Counted from the first letter of the stretch, positions 10,831 to 23,448 are shown. The stretch is 64,000 nt of DNA from Eulemur rufifrons (GCF_041146395.1 NC_090984.1:82409114-82473113); one strand, 5' to 3'. Notes: a model not told the origin generated them from the sequence alone. Made by a program: numbers and translations.

Positions 10831-11776
10831 TTCTCAGCAGAAGGCCCAGCCTTCTGAATATTAAAACTTCAAGTGAATCATTAGAATCTCATGTTTGGGG
10901 AGTCCAAAGGCCAAGTTAGTCAGCCGGACAGTGTGGCAAGTTGGACACTAATATACATAACGTGGCAAGCCACAGGGGCCTTACTAATCAGTTAGCTTGA
11001 ACAACCTTTTTTATATGCAGATCTGATTTTCTAGCTATCGTCATGCAGAAGGGGCCATAATGTGCCCCTGTAGTTAGGGTTAAGCATTAAAGCACATCAC
11101 ACGAGGCACAGGGAAGATTTATCCTTTGCTGTGACTATTCTTAACTCACTCTGTGTGAATTCCCTCCTAGAAGGGGTTGGGGTGGGGGCCTGGACAGGGA
11201 AGATCTGGCCCTTGGGTTGGTCAGGGAGAAGCAGAGAAGGATGTGAGAGTTAATACCATATGTGAAAGAGGAGACTGAAATATAGATCCAGGCAGGCTGC
11301 TCGGTGAGTTGTCATTCCAAAAGATTTGGGCAGAAAGGCAGATCCTACATGTCTAGATCAGGAAGGAAACTAAAGCAGAGAAGAGTTCTAAGCAGGGGGT
11401 GGGGCTCATGCGCTCAGTCTGGAGAGAGTCCCCGTCACAGGGCACAGCTGCATGCCCTTTGTTATAGGGCATCTGTGGCTTATGTCATAGGTGGAGAAGG
11501 AGATGTTAAGATCAATGAGGTAGCTCTCAGATGCTTTCCTTCTGAGCCCACAATATGATAGGCAGGTACTTCACCTAGAGTTTGAGACAAGAGATGTGAC
11601 ATTCTCAGAAATTTGGATATACTTGCGAAGTGTATGTTGTGAGTGACAAAGATGATTTATGGGGGAGAAAAACAACTTTTACTTAGTCATCTTTTTTTAT
11701 TTTCCTCAAAAGTTAGGGGCATAAATGTGTTGTACTTTGTCCTTGCTTTGTTAATGAATTGGATATGTTTGATATA
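10831..11776. other. unassigned sequence
   Basis: No repeat, exon or RNA recognised. Moderately GC-rich purine-rich patches lie near 11170-11240. Confidence 0.4.
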
Positions 11777-12109
11777 TGGGTTGAGCATCGCTAAACCAAA
11801 AATTCAAAAATCCAAAATCCTTCAAAATCTGAAACCTTCTGAGCGCTGACCTGACTCCACGAATGGAACAGGTGATGGGTTGCAGTCAAAATTTTGTTTC
11901 GTGCACAAAATTATTAAAAATATTGTATAAAATTACCTTCAGGCTATGTTTATAAGGTGTATATGAAATATAAATGAATTTTGTGTTTAGACTTAGGTCC
12001 TTTCCCCAAGATATCTCATTATGTTTATGCAAATATTCCAAAATCCAAAAAACTCAAAATCTGCAATGCTTCTGGTCCCAAGCATTTCAGAAAAGGGATA
12101 CTCAAATTG
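11777..12109 (-). mobile_element. Tigger-derived non-autonomous DNA element
   Basis: A ~333-bp element with imperfect terminal inverted repeats: the left end 'ggttgagcatc' pairs with the right end 'gatactcaaattg' read in reverse. TA dinucleotides flank it (11775-11776 and 12110-12111), the TcMar target site. The interior 'tattccaaaatccaaaa' and 'agacttaggtcctttcccc' match the MER44/Tigger-like family as I remember it. No transposase. Confidence 0.8.
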
Positions 12110-12954
12110 TATTTAAAAGTGCGAAGAAAGTAATTTTTTCCTAGGATAAAAAAGGGGAACTGTCCTTAGGAGAAAGCTATTATGCATTTATACTTGGGTA
12201 TACAACAAGAATTCTAAAAATGAAAATTTTTCTCTCTGCTCTAGAACTGATTAGGTGCATATCTTGAACTAGTCATTTGAAGCTTTGGTCTATTTCTTTG
12301 CTTATGACATGGAGATGTGGTACTTAGGTTTAAATTATCATGCTGTCCTGTGACTAACTGTGCCTCTTCACCCACAATCCTCTCCCATGAGAGGAGGCTA
12401 ATATTTCTTTCAGGGCACATGTCCCCAAGGTAGATGTCATGGCCTTCAGACAAGGCAGAGCTAACTTTCTTTAGTTCTATTCTTGGTGGTGGAATTCTCT
12501 TAGGAACTTAATCAAGAATGATAGATATGCATTAATAAACAATTTTTCAAAGAACGATCTCATCAACTATATAAGAAAAACAGATTAATGTCACAATGTC
12601 AGTTAAAATGGCCAATATTTATAAGCTAAGCAAATTGTATTTTTTTTTTTGCATACTTCTCTATCTTACTAGAGATTCTTAGATTAGGAAAAGGGTACTA
12701 AAATATCTCTAACAACCAGTCTTTCAGAGCAAAGAAATAATGATAAACTTAGTTTTTTATTTTTCTAGATTCAAAAAATTGCATCCTGATGTGCTAATAA
12801 TCCTCTCTGAAGACAGTGGATACACTAGAAAATTGGGAATAAGCATCTCTACCAGGGACAATAGAGCCCGTAACCTTCTCACTGATCTCCGGGTTATCCT
12901 GACTCCAAACCATCCCACCCACTGCTGCGGAAGAGAGTGCTCCACACCTAGGTC
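12110..12954. other. unassigned sequence
   Basis: Nothing recognised apart from a short T run near 12640. The frame that starts at 12740 runs into L2 sequence and is not a gene. Confidence 0.4.
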
Positions 12955-13455
12955 TTCTTACTCTTGGCTCAAAAAATATCAGTGGATCCACAGTGCTTAT
13001 AGAATAAAGCCCAAGCTCTCTAGAACATGGCTTCTAAGTTTCTCCATGATCTGGTCCCAGCATGACTCTCCAGTTCTGTTTCCCACACACTCACTTGTCC
13101 CCACCTGGAACAGGCACACCCTAGACTCAACAAGCTGCTGGTGCTCCTGGGCCACACCCTTTTCCTGTGTGTCTGCCATTGCTCATGTGCTTTCTTCTGC
13201 TGATGCCCTGGCCCCAGCTCCGCTCTTGGAGATCTTACCCTTTCTTCATTCCCTGAGTCAGAATTAACCACTCCCGCTTCTGCCTTCCTTAAACATTACG
13301 TACAACAGGTCTTCCTTCTCCTTTGTATGAGCTCTGTGTATCTTTATGCATTTTTCACTCTAGTCTGCCAGGCCACTGCATTAAGAGTCTATTGGTAGTT
13401 AATCATTCAAAATTGCTTGAAAATATTAAGTGCTCAATAAATATTGAATCTACTA
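12955..13455 (+). mobile_element. L2 LINE 3' part, sense
   Basis: Follows the L2 order: 'agaataaagcccaagctct', 'tccatgatctggtccca', 'ctggaacaggcacaccc', 'cctgggccacacccttttcc', 'ctcatgtgctttcttctgc', and the 3' end 'taagtgctcaataaatattg'. The 175-codon plus-strand frame at 12740-13267 is partly a relic of L2 and partly chance. Confidence 0.75.
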
Positions 13456-14014
13456 CTTTCCTCTGCACTAGACATTAGCCACCATCTGAATGTGTTAAAT
13501 CTTTCAGTAGGTAAATAAATGCCTAGTAAAAGGTACTAATCTAGATTAAATTTGAGATACTAGTCTGAGTTAGAAAAATAAATATCTGATCATTAGAATA
13601 TTGTTTCCAAAATATTGTTTCATTTCTTTTGAGTACCTATAGTTACTAGAGTTAGGCTGTAAAGTGCTGTTCCTCATTTAATTGATCTTGAAGAAGGATT
13701 TGAAATTATCATATCACAATAGCCTCCCTCTGTGCTTCAAATTGAGTCAAATATGTAAGTGGTTGCTTCCAAAGTGTTTATCTATCTAACGGAGCTGTTT
13801 TCTTAGTATTTTTATTCCAATTATAGTTATATTATTGATTGATTCTCATAGCCCAGCTCTTGTCAAAATTAGTGAGATTGTTGAATTGACTTCAGTAGAG
13901 ATGAGAAGTTTTCTTGGATAAGGCCAAATACAGGGGAATAAGAAAGTGAAAAAATTTGAATTTATTTGTTATTTTTGTGCATCAAATGTGCAGAGAATAT
14001 TGGTTTGTTTAATC
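13456..14014. other. unassigned AT-rich sequence
   Basis: No recognised feature. Confidence 0.4.
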
Positions 14015-15902
14015 AGCAACTATTCCTTTTTTAAAAAGGTTTATTTTTAGTTGACAAATAATAATTGTATATATTTTTGGTGTAATGTTTTAGTACATGT
14101 GTATGTTTGAAATGATTAAATCAGGCTAACTAACATATCCATCACCTCAAAATTTATTGTTTCTTTGTGGTGAAAACATTTCAAATCCTCTCTTTTAGCT
14201 ATTTTGAAATATAAAATACATTATTATTAACTATAGTTACCATACTGTGCAATAGACCACCAGAACTTATTCCTCCTAACTGAAACTCGTCTGCCTCTAC
14301 TCCCCCAGCCACTGGGAGCCACCATTCTACTCTCTCCTTCTGTGAGTTCCACAGTTTTAGATGGCACATGTAAATGAGGTCATACTGTATTTGTCTCTCT
14401 GTGCTTGTCTTATTTCACTTAATATAGTGTCTTCTAGGTTCAGCTACGTTGTTGCAAATGACAGAATTTCCTGCTTTTTAAAGGCTGAATAGTATTTCAT
14501 TGTGTATATGTACCACATTTTTAACCCATTCATCCATTGATGGGCACTTTGATTGTTCCCATATCTTGGCTACTGTGAATAATGCTGCAATGAACATGGA
14601 GTGCAGATATCTCTTTGACATACTGATTTCAATTCCTTTAGATATATTCCCAGAAATGGATCATTAGGTAATTCTATTTTGAGTCTTTTGAAGAATCTCC
14701 ATTGTTTCCTAAAATGGCTATTCTAGTTTACAATACCACTGACAGTGTACAAGGTTCACTTTTCTTCACCTTCTCATCAACACTTCTTATATTTCATCTT
14801 TTGGTGATAGCCTATCTAATAGGTATGAAGTGATATCTCATTGTGGTTTTAATTTGCATTTCTCTGATGAATAGAGATGTTGAGCATTTTCTCATGTATC
14901 TTTTGGACATTTGTATGTCTTCTTTGGAGAAATGTCTATTCAGATCCTTTGACAATTTTTTAAATAGGGCTATTTGTTTTCTAGTTATTGAGTAATTTGA
15001 GTTACTTGTATATTTTAGATGTTAGCACCTTGTCTGATATATGATTTGTAGATATTTTCTCCCAATCTGTGCATTGTCTCTTCACTTTGTTTTTCCCTTT
15101 GTTGTGCAGAAGCTTTTTAGTTTGATGCAATCCAATTTGTCTATTTTTGCTTTTGTTGCCTGTTCTTTTGAGTTTATATGCAAGAAATCATTGCCCAGAC
15201 CAATGCTTTAGAGCTTTTCCCATATATTTTCTTCTAGTGGTTTTACAGTCTCAGGTCTTACATTTAAGTCTTTGTTTTAAGTTGAAGCTTGTATAAGGGG
15301 TGAGATAAGGGTTCATTTTCATTCTTTTATGTGTGGATATCGAGTTTTCCCAATACCATTTATTAAAGAGACTGTCCTTTCTCCATTGCATGTTCTTGGT
15401 ACCTTTGTCAAAGATCAGTAGATGTATGGGTTTATGTCTGGGCTCTCTATTCTATTCCATTGGTTGATGTATTTGTTTTTATACCACTACCATGCTGTTT
15501 TGATTACTATAGCTTTGTAATATATTTGGAAATATGGTACTGTGATGCCTCCACGCTTTGTTCTTTTTGGTCAAGATTGCATTGGCCATTCAGGATCTTT
15601 TGTGGTTTCATATGAATTTTAGGATTGCTTCTTCTATTTCTGTAAGGAATATCATTGGTATTTTGATAGGGATTACATTGAATCTGTAGATTGCTTTGGG
15701 AAGTATGGGCATTTTAACAAATATTAATTCTTCCAATTCATGAACACGAATATCTCTCCACTTATTTGTATCTTCAATTTCTTTCATCATGTTTTATAGT
15801 TTTCAGTATACAGATCTCTCACTTCCTTGGTTAAAATTAGTGCTAAGTTTTGTTTTGTTTTGTTTTTTTTTTTTTTTTTTTGATGCTATTGTAAATGGAA
15901 TT

Positions 15903-16227
15903 TTTTTTTTTTTTTTTTTTTGTTGAGACAGAGTCTCACTTTGTTGCCCAGGCTAGAGTGAGTGCCGTGGCATCAGCTTAGCTCACAGCAACCTCAGACT
16001 CCTCGGCTTAAGCGATCCTACTGCCTCAGCCTCCCGAGTAGCTGGGACTACAGGCATGCGCCACTATGCCCGGCTAATTTTTTTTTTTTTCTATATAGAT
16101 TTTTAGTTGTCCATATAATGTCTTTCTATTTTTAGTAGAGACGGGGTCTCGCTCTTGCTCAGGCTGGTCTCGAACTCCTGACCTCGAGCGATCCACCCGC
16201 CTCGGCCTCCCAGAGTGCTAGGATTAC
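15903..16227 (-). mobile_element. Alu SINE (strepsirrhine type), antisense, 5'-truncated, in L1
   Basis: T-rich tail at the left, then both Alu arms in reverse. The inter-arm block includes the extra 'tatatagatttttagttgt' segment typical of lemur Alus. The 5' end stops at 'taggattac', lacking about 26 bp of the head. TSD tggaatt at 15896-15902 and 16228-16234. The L1 reads continuously if the Alu is removed. Confidence 0.93.
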
Positions 16228-16234
16228 TGGAATT

Positions 16235-16770
16235 GTCTTAATTTCCTTTTCAGATAGTTTGTTTTTAGTGTATAGAAATGCTACTGATTTTTGTAAGTTG
16301 ATTTTATATCCCACAACTTTGTTTATCAGTTTTAAGTTTTTGGTGGAGACTTTAGGATTTTCTATATGTAAGATCATGTTGTCAGCAAACAGAGGCAATT
16401 TCACTTCTTCCTTTCCTATTTGAATGCCTTTTGTTTCTTTTTCTTGCTTAATTGCTTTGGCTAGGACTTCTAGTACTATGTTGAGTGAAAGTAGTGAGAG
16501 TGGGCATCCTTGTCTTATTCCTGATCTTAGAGGAAAAGCCTACAGCTTTTCACAACTGAGCATGATGTTAGCTGTGGGTTTGTCATAAATGGCCTTTATT
16601 GTGTTGAGGAACATTACTTCTATATCTAATTTGTTGAAAGTATTTATCATGAAAGGATGTTGAATACTGTCAAATGCTTTTTCTGCATCTATTGAGATGA
16701 TCATATGGTTTTTGTCCTTCATTCTGTTACTATGGTGAATCACATTTATTGACTGTGTATGCTGAACCAT
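16235..16770 (-). pseudogene. L1 ORF2 reverse-transcriptase remnant
   Basis: Minus-strand translation shows the RT fingers/palm wording '[14 protein letters not shown]' (16540-16770) and then the catalytic block as 'FADNMI' (within 16159-16404) where active L1s have FADDM. The second catalytic Asp is Asn, and frames shift between blocks, so this copy cannot make active enzyme. Confidence 0.88.
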
Positions 16771-17099
16771 CCTTGCATCACAGGGATAAATCCCACTTGA
16801 TTATAGTGAATGATCTTCTTAATATATTGCTGCATTCAGTTTGCTAGTATTTTGTTGAGAATTTTTGCATCTATGTTCATCAGTGATATTGGCCTGTAGT
16901 TTTCTTTTCTTGTAGTGTCTTTGTCTGGCTTTGGTATCAGGGTAATGCTGGTGGCCTTGTAAAATAACTGGAAAGATTTCCTCATCTTCAACTTTTGGAA
17001 GAGTTTGAGAAGGATTAGTGTTAGTTCCTCTACAAATGTTTGGTAGAAGTCAGCTGTGAAGTTATCTGGTCCTGGGCTTTCCTTTGATAGGAGATTTTA

Positions 17100-17140
17100 A
17101 AAGGCAAGAGATTTATACGATCTAAAGAGAAACCAGAGTA
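17100..17140. other. 41-bp insert between two copies of the target sequence
   Basis: Lies between copy 1 (17085-17099) and copy 2 (17141-17155) of the 15-mer tgataggagatttta. It is not part of L1 as I know it; origin unknown. Confidence 0.6.
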
Positions 17141-17155
17141 TGATAGGAGATTTTA

Positions 17156-17307
17156 TTTTATTTTTTTATTTTTATTTTTTTTTTTGGCATTGAAAGAGCA
17201 CATTATTATTTTATTTTTAGATGGTCTTGCTCTGTTGCCCAGGCTAGAGTGTAGCAGCAGCATCATAGTTCACAGCAACCTCAAGCTCCTGGGCTCAAGC
17301 GATCCTC
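17156..17307 (-). mobile_element. truncated Alu with extra 3' segment, in L1
   Basis: About 90 bp of the 3' part of an Alu in reverse ('ctctgttgcccaggctagag' shortened, through 'gggctcaagcgatcctc'). Its own short A-rich tail is followed by a non-Alu ~17-base segment (around 17186-17202) and a second A/T-rich tail. Flanked by the 15-mer tgataggagatttta at 17141-17155 and 17308-17322, an ideal TSD. The same 15-mer occurs a third time at 17085-17099. Confidence 0.8.
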
Positions 17308-18194
17308 TGATAGGAGATTTTAAATTATGGATTCAATCCTCTTACTCATTATTGGTCTGTTCAGATACTTGATTTCTTCATGATTCAGTTTTGGTAGGTT
17401 ATATGTTTCTAGGAATTTATCCATTTCTTCTAGGTTGTCCAATTTGTTGGCCTATAATGTTTTGTAGTAATCCATTGTGTTTTTGTGCTATCATTTGTAA
17501 TGTCTTCTCTCTCATTTCTGATTTTCTCTTTTTTTTTCTTAGTCTGTCTAAGGGTTTGTCAATTTTGTTTAGCTTTTCCAAAAACCAACTCTTAATTTCA
17601 TTGATCTTTTCTCTTGTTTTTCTAGTCTTTATTTTATTTGTTTCTGCTCTGATCTTTATCATTTCCTTCCTTCTGCTAACTTTGGGCTTAGTTTGTTCTT
17701 TTTTTAGTTCCTTGATGTATAATGTTAGGTTGTTTATTTGAGATCTTTTTCTTTTTTTATGTAGGTATTTATTGCTATAAACATCCCTCTAGAACTACTT
17801 TTGCTGCATCTGATAAGTTTTTGGGTGTTTTTCCATTTTTTTTCCTCAAGATATTTTTTAATTTCCTTTTTAATTTCTTCTTGACCCAAAATTTATTCAG
17901 GAAGCAATTATTCCTTGATGACAGATCATTAGTAATTTCAACAGATTTAACAAAGGTTTGTTACATGGAAATATATTATACCAGTTTCAGGTAATAGTGA
18001 TATATCTAATAAGTGCTTTATTTTGATAAATAAGTGACATTTTAGAATAAAGGTATAAATGAACAGCTATTTTATTATTTATCTTTTTTCCCACTGTAAT
18101 TAGTAACCAGAGTTTAGTCATCTGCAGAAGCCAGCTTATATGAAATATACAAAACAGATGTCTCTGTATTTTATGTGCTAGTACAGATATGACT

Positions 18195-18425
18195 AATAGT
18201 AACTAACATTAATGAATGCTTATCATGTGCCAGGCACTATTCTAAGTATTTTATGTTCTTAACTCATTTAATTCTATGACATAGTTTAATTCCTATAGAT
18301 TAAGAGACATAGAATTATCATTTAATTTGTAGATAAAGTAACAGGCACAGAAAGGTTGAGCAACCTGCCTGAGGTCACACAGCAGGTAGGTGGTAGAGCC
18401 AAGACACTATGGCAATGCTGCCCCA
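18195..18425 (-). repeat. MIR SINE, nearly full length, antisense
   Basis: 'tgcttatcatgtgccaggca', 'aactcatttaattctatgac', 'acagaaaggttgagcaac', 'ctgaggtcacacagcagg' follow the antisense MIR consensus. Confidence 0.82.
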
Positions 18426-18439
18426 CAGGTAGGGGCTAA

Positions 18440-19104
18440 GTGGAGCACCGTGGGAGGTAAAACAGAAAAGTCAGTCCTTGTTTCAGTGATGCCATGGTCT
18501 AAATAGAGAAATGAGACATACACACAAAATTCCAAGAGGTAAAAGAGACAGATGACAATAAAGGGCTTTAAAGAAAAGGCTGATGGAGGTCAGCAGAGGG
18601 AGCCATCACTGCTGGCCACGGAGGCAGTGGCACTTTAGCTGCCTGAGGAGGTGGCACTTTAGCTGGGTTGTCCAGAAAGAAAGGACTTTGTCATGTAGAG
18701 ATGGTAGGTGTGAGGAAGGGACCAGAGAGAGCTATGGCCCCAAGTCAGAAGGGTCTATTGTGAGCCCAGAGTGGCGTGGCTGACACTCTGGGTGCATGGG
18801 TGGGAGTAATGTTGACATTAAGATTAGAAAGGCCTTTGGGCCCACACTGAGGAAAGCCTTTAATGCCCACATGAGAAGTGTCCACTTTCCTGGAGAGGAA
18901 ACACAGAGCTATTGAGGGTGTTGGAACAGGGAAGCCACACGAGAAAGCAGTTCTTTAAAAAGATAACTCTGGCTGCTAAGATGAGGGTGGGTGAAAACAC
19001 AGAAAGGCCGAGAGCTGCTACAGGCGATTGAGCATGGAAGGTGTCACAGGGGCCCGAGAGAAGTTGGAGATGGGAGGGTGGCGGCAGAGTAGGGAACCAC
19101 GGGT
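18440..19104 (+). repeat. ancient interspersed repeat, family not assigned
   Basis: Old moderately repetitive mammalian sequence by its wording ('gaggtggcactttagctgg', 'aagataactctggctgcta'). It resembles the unit at 60480-62100 in phrase order. A local duplication of 'gtggcactttagctg' occurs at about 18627-18665. No coding content. Confidence 0.45.
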
Positions 19105-19330
19105 TTTTGAGTCCGACCTTGGATCTGTGGTTCAGTACAGGCATCCTCACTCACCAGCTACTTGCCCCTGCGCAGCTTCTTACTTCTCTGAGGTAAAAAT
19201 GGGGTTAATGGCTCTTACCTCACGGCACCGTTGTGAGGGAAAGTACAGAAAGCCCCGAGCCCTGCGTGTGCAGGTGCTCAGTCATAGCCGCGGAGGATCA
19301 TTGCTATTCCTGTCATTATTGTTGTTGTTA
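19105..19330 (+). repeat. MIR SINE with retained CpGs
   Basis: Sense MIR: 'cttacttctctgaggtaaaa', 'atggggttaatggctctta', 'gttgtgagggaaag', 'gcaggtgctcagtcata', ending in an ATT/GTT-rich tail. About seven CpGs survive between 19215 and 19295, more than expected for such an old element. Confidence 0.72.
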
Positions 19331-19432
19331 TCGATACTTGATTGAGGGGAGAGGAAGCCCTTGAAGCTGGCTGTAAGGTCTCAAATCTCACTGATGAAAA
19401 AATGGGAGTGTCTTTAATAGACATAAGAAATA

Positions 19433-19750
<318 letters not shown>

Positions 19751-20899
19751 AAACACAGAGTTTGGCATAAGCTTGAGGAAGCAAGGATGAGTTCAGTCTT
19801 GCACAAACAGATTGTTCTTTTAGGTGGACGTGGAGCTCCGGGGAAAGATTAGGCTATAGCCTGGGATTAGGGTCACCTACAAAGGGGCAATGTTTAACCC
19901 CCATTAAGGGAGCAAGCTGGGGGGCATTCTCCTGCCAGGAACACAGCTCTGCAGGCCCATGTGCAAGGTCTGTGTACCCAGGTGTGCCACAACTTTTATT
20001 AGCCCTAATTAGTATTTTGTGGACAGATTGGAACCCCACCTCTCTCTCCATAAAACAACATGTGTGGAGGGAGCTAACTGGATGAAGTCATGTAAGGAGC
20101 CTTTTCCCTACGTAGTTGCCTCAGGAGGCTTAGAAGATGACCCAGGCTGGTGAATGTCACAAATTCCTCTCTACCTCCTGGGAAAGGAACATATCGACAA
20201 GCCCCCTCCATGGACATTGTTCATCCCAGAGAATGAAAGAAGTTTTAAAACAGAACCTCCAATACTGGAAGGCCCTGAGTCCCTAAGAAAAGTCTGGTGG
20301 CCCCAGAAATAGGCTTTTGATGGTGTGGTAGGAAGGGCCTTCAGCAGGGAGTAAGGACAGGGTTCTGGGATTCCTGCTCTGCCCCCAGGGGGAGGGGTGA
20401 CCTTGGACTGATCATTTATTTGTCTGGGTATCAATTTTTTCCCCTTATACTATCAAAGTTGGGCTGGAATCATACCTGGAGAATAAATCATAACAGCCCT
20501 CCACCCCCATCATAATGGCTCACCAAGGAAGTGGTTTCCAAACAAAGATGTATAAGGTGGGGAGGGGTTTGAACCTCTTGTACAGGGTAATCTGAAAAAG
20601 CCCTAATGTCATTGCTATATCTCTCCTCACATCCTCTGGTAGAAAATTGACAAATCTCTTCTTGTCCTAACAATCTGTGGATTTATCATGAATTAGAAGG
20701 AAGCTGCCATTTTAGTACAGAGAACAGAAACTCTGATTCTGCATATATATTGTGAACTGATTATTATTTTCAAAGTTCCTGCGTACTACACACATTTATA
20801 CATGTTTGTTTGCAACCAACCCACAATTATTTAGTATCTACTGTAAGTCTGATACAACTTTAGGCAATTTTAGATTTTAAAAAAAGGGATCATCCACAA
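19751..20899. other. unassigned sequence; possible weak MIR at 20345-20475
   Basis: The only hint is 'ggtgaccttggactgatcat' at about 20396, which could be a degraded sense MIR. No exon or other repeat recognised. Confidence 0.4.
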
Positions 20900-20934
20900 T
20901 GTAGAAATTGAAATTTTTAATGCTGGAGGGGATT

Positions 20935-21065
20935 TTAGGGATTATCTGTTCTCCATTCCCCTCCAAGTTATAGATGAGGAGATGGAAGTCCAGAGAGGTT
21001 AAGCCATCTGCCTAAGGCCACAGAGCAAATTGAAGCCAGAACCAGGAGCAGAACTCAGCTCCATG
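20935..21065 (-). repeat. MIR SINE fragment, antisense
   Basis: 'tagatgaggagatggaagtc', 'cagagaggttaagccatctg' and 'ctaaggccacagagca' match antisense MIR. Confidence 0.75.
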
Positions 21066-21114
21066 ATGTATGATATTATGACTCAGGAGGTGAAGCAGCA
21101 TTTTCCTCACGCTT

Positions 21115-21290
21115 GCACGGTGGTTCGGTGGTGGATCTCAGATACTAGCATGTGCCAGAGTCCCCTGAGGTGCTTGGAAAAATCAAGGTTGTTGAGCCTC
21201 TACCTGGAGAGGTGATTCAGTAGACCTGGAGTGGGTTCCAAGAATCAGCATTTTAAGAAGATCACAAGGTTATTCTGGTAAAGGAGACTC
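21115..21290 (+). mobile_element. MER5A-like hAT-Charlie element
   Basis: Reads in order 'ccagagtcccctgaggtgct', 'tgattcagtagacctggagt' and 'agaatcagcattttaaga', matching the non-autonomous hAT element MER5A. No transposase. Confidence 0.65.
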
Positions 21291-22089
21291 AAGGACAACT
21301 TTCAAGAAAAGTATTGAGTTCAATTGGCATATGATGTCCTTAGTGAAGTTTAAATGGGTTAGTTAAGTCCAACTGATGCTGATCACAGTGGGCCCCAACT
21401 GTAGGCACAGGGCAACATGCCTATCCCCTGTAATGAGAAGGAAATGTTAGTCCCAAGCAAGGACCCAGAGCCTCAGTCAGTGCCCTCGTCCCACTTGACA
21501 AGGCCCAGGTCCAGGCCCCATGTTGCTGGGGACATCCTTGCTGGCTCTTCCAGACCCTGATTGATATAGGCTCTCATATCTTAGGTTTATTCCTTGTCAG
21601 ACTCCACATGAACAACCAAGTGGGAATGAAACTTTCCAGTTATTCATAACACAGCTTTGGTGGCATTTGGCTTCCAGTGCACTTAACAAAACCTCAGAGA
21701 CATTTGTTTGCATATGTGCATCAAGATAACTCCAATTTTAGGTGAGTGTGTGCACTCATTTGCTTTTAATAGTGATTCTATTTATTAATTGCTTGTGTTA
21801 GTTCAATGCTTTGTTGCTGTAACAGAAACCAAGCTTAAGAAACCTAGCTTAAACAAAATGAGACATCAATAATATGGGTATCTTGGAGAGCCACAGCCAG
21901 GAATGCTACCAGGCCTCAGGGAAATACTAGAACTAGTTGCTAGGAAATGAAAATGGATGCAGAAAGCTGATCGTAGTTTCTTTGCATCTCTTGTCTTACC
22001 AACATCTCTGTTTTATTTACCTCCCCCTGTCTCTCTGTAAACTGCGATGTATGTTCCATGTGGTATCCCATAGCCAAGCCACAGATTCC
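21291..22089. other. unassigned sequence
   Basis: No feature firmly recognised. The stretch 21795-21925 resembles an old LTR or DNA-transposon remnant but I cannot place it. Confidence 0.35.
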
Positions 22090-23448
22090 CGTAAAGACAC
22101 CCACAGATAACCACTGATGACATTTTAGAGTATGTCCTTCTAGTGTTATTCTTGTGCATAATTGTATACTTTTAAACAAAGTCAGGATCATCTGTTATGA
22201 ATTCTTCTATAACTGTTTTATTGCAATAAATTCACCATATGTACAAAATAAATATTTATACAATAAGTGTACCACAAACGTATTTCTATTTCATCAGCTA
22301 TTTTTCTACATAATCATTTTTTATAGCTGACTAGTATTCTAGCATATGAATGTCTGGTAGAATTATCCAACTTCATTAATGGAATTTGAACCTTTATTTT
22401 AACCTTAACACATACCACAAACCATTTATCTTAGATTACAACATACAAATCTGCATTTATTTACCAATCTAGAGAAAAGGCTTTAGCATCATTATGCTTT
22501 CCTCCCCTCATATTTTACTCTTGTCCACTATAACCTACTTTTCAACAGCATTTTTTTTTTTGAAACTCAACTTTATCCAGTCTTTTTAAAATTTTCAATC
22601 TAATTTTTTTGTTTGTTTGTTTTTGAGACAAAGTCTTGCTCTGTTGCCCGGGCTATAGTGCCATGGCATCAGCCTATCTCACAGCAACCTCAAACTCCTG
22701 GGCTCAAATGATCCTCCTGCCTCAGCCTCCTGAGTAGCTGGAACTATAGGACAGGTGCAGGCCACCACACCTGGCTAATTTTTTCTAGTTTTAGTAGAGA
22801 CGGATTCTCACTCTTGCTCAGGCTGGTCTTGAACTCCTGAGCTCAAGCAATCCTCCCGCCTCAGCCTCCCAGAGTGCTAGGATTACAGGTGTAAGCCACC
22901 GTGCCTGGCCTCAATCTAGTTTTTGGAGAAATAAAAATCTCTCTTTTATAATTTCATTGTGTACTTATTAATTACTTAAATTACATGATTACAACAAAAA
23001 ACTATAGCAGCATAAACAGGTTTGGGAACAAACACAACCGAGTCTTGGTGAGCATACAACTCAATAGTGGGAGTATAAGCGTGTGGGTTAACTAAAGAGA
23101 GGCCCAGGCTGGGAGCACTCAGATGCTGGGGTATTAGACAGCAGTTTATGTAAAGAATGGAGAGTTATGGTAAATCCAGACGGCTATTTAGGTTTTAAAG
23201 AGCACTTCTACTACACAGTAATTTATTGAACCAATTACCTATGCTGGACATCTAATCAGTTCCCCCTCACTGTTCAAAGTAATGCAGCATTAAATATCTA
23301 TGCAGATAATTCTTTGGACATTTTCATAATTATTCTCAGAATTGGAACTACTGGGAAAAATTATACATGTTTTAAAGACCAAATACACATTTTCAAATTT
23401 TTTTCCAGAAAGGTTTTCCTGGAATTGTTATGTTAAAACACAATTTAA
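22090..23448 (-). mobile_element. old L1M remains, antisense, discontinuous
   Basis: Two blocks look like the reverse of an L1M 3' region: 22090-22400 ('cccacagataaccactgatg', 'agctgactagtattctagca') and 23225-23440 ('aatgcagcattaaatatcta', 'ggaactactgggaaaaatt', 'tttttttccagaaagg'). The middle is unassigned apart from an Alu. Divergent. Confidence 0.5.
22603..22910 (-). mobile_element. Alu SINE, older type, antisense
   Basis: Complete dimeric Alu in reverse, T-rich tail left, head 'gtaagccaccgtgcctggcc' right. TSD tcaatcta at 22595-22602 and 22911-22918. Lacks the lemur inter-arm insert. Confidence 0.95.

Larger units (their letters stand above)
14015..17990 (-). mobile_element. L1 LINE, ~4 kb, antisense, with nested insertions
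   Basis: The longest L1 here. The 3'UTR is at the left (14015-14500); reading right on the minus strand come the ORF2 C-terminus, RT domain and the linker after the endonuclease. Readable pieces are 15608-15790 ([13 protein letters not shown]..., thumb/after-RT), 16159-16404 and 16540-16770 (RT) and 17417-17662 ([20 protein letters not shown]). The 5' end with ORF1 and most of the endonuclease is missing. An Alu (15903-16227) and a complex insertion (17100-17307) interrupt it. Confidence 0.92.

Noticed and set aside
12740..13267. Longest open frame in the window (175 codons, plus strand)
   Set aside because: Most of it lies over an L2 element and the rest has no domain or exon signals.
17391..17741. 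Hydrophobic 116-codon plus-strand frame resembling a membrane protein
   Set aside because: It is the reverse complement of Lys/Glu-rich L1 ORF2; the hydrophobicity is an artefact.
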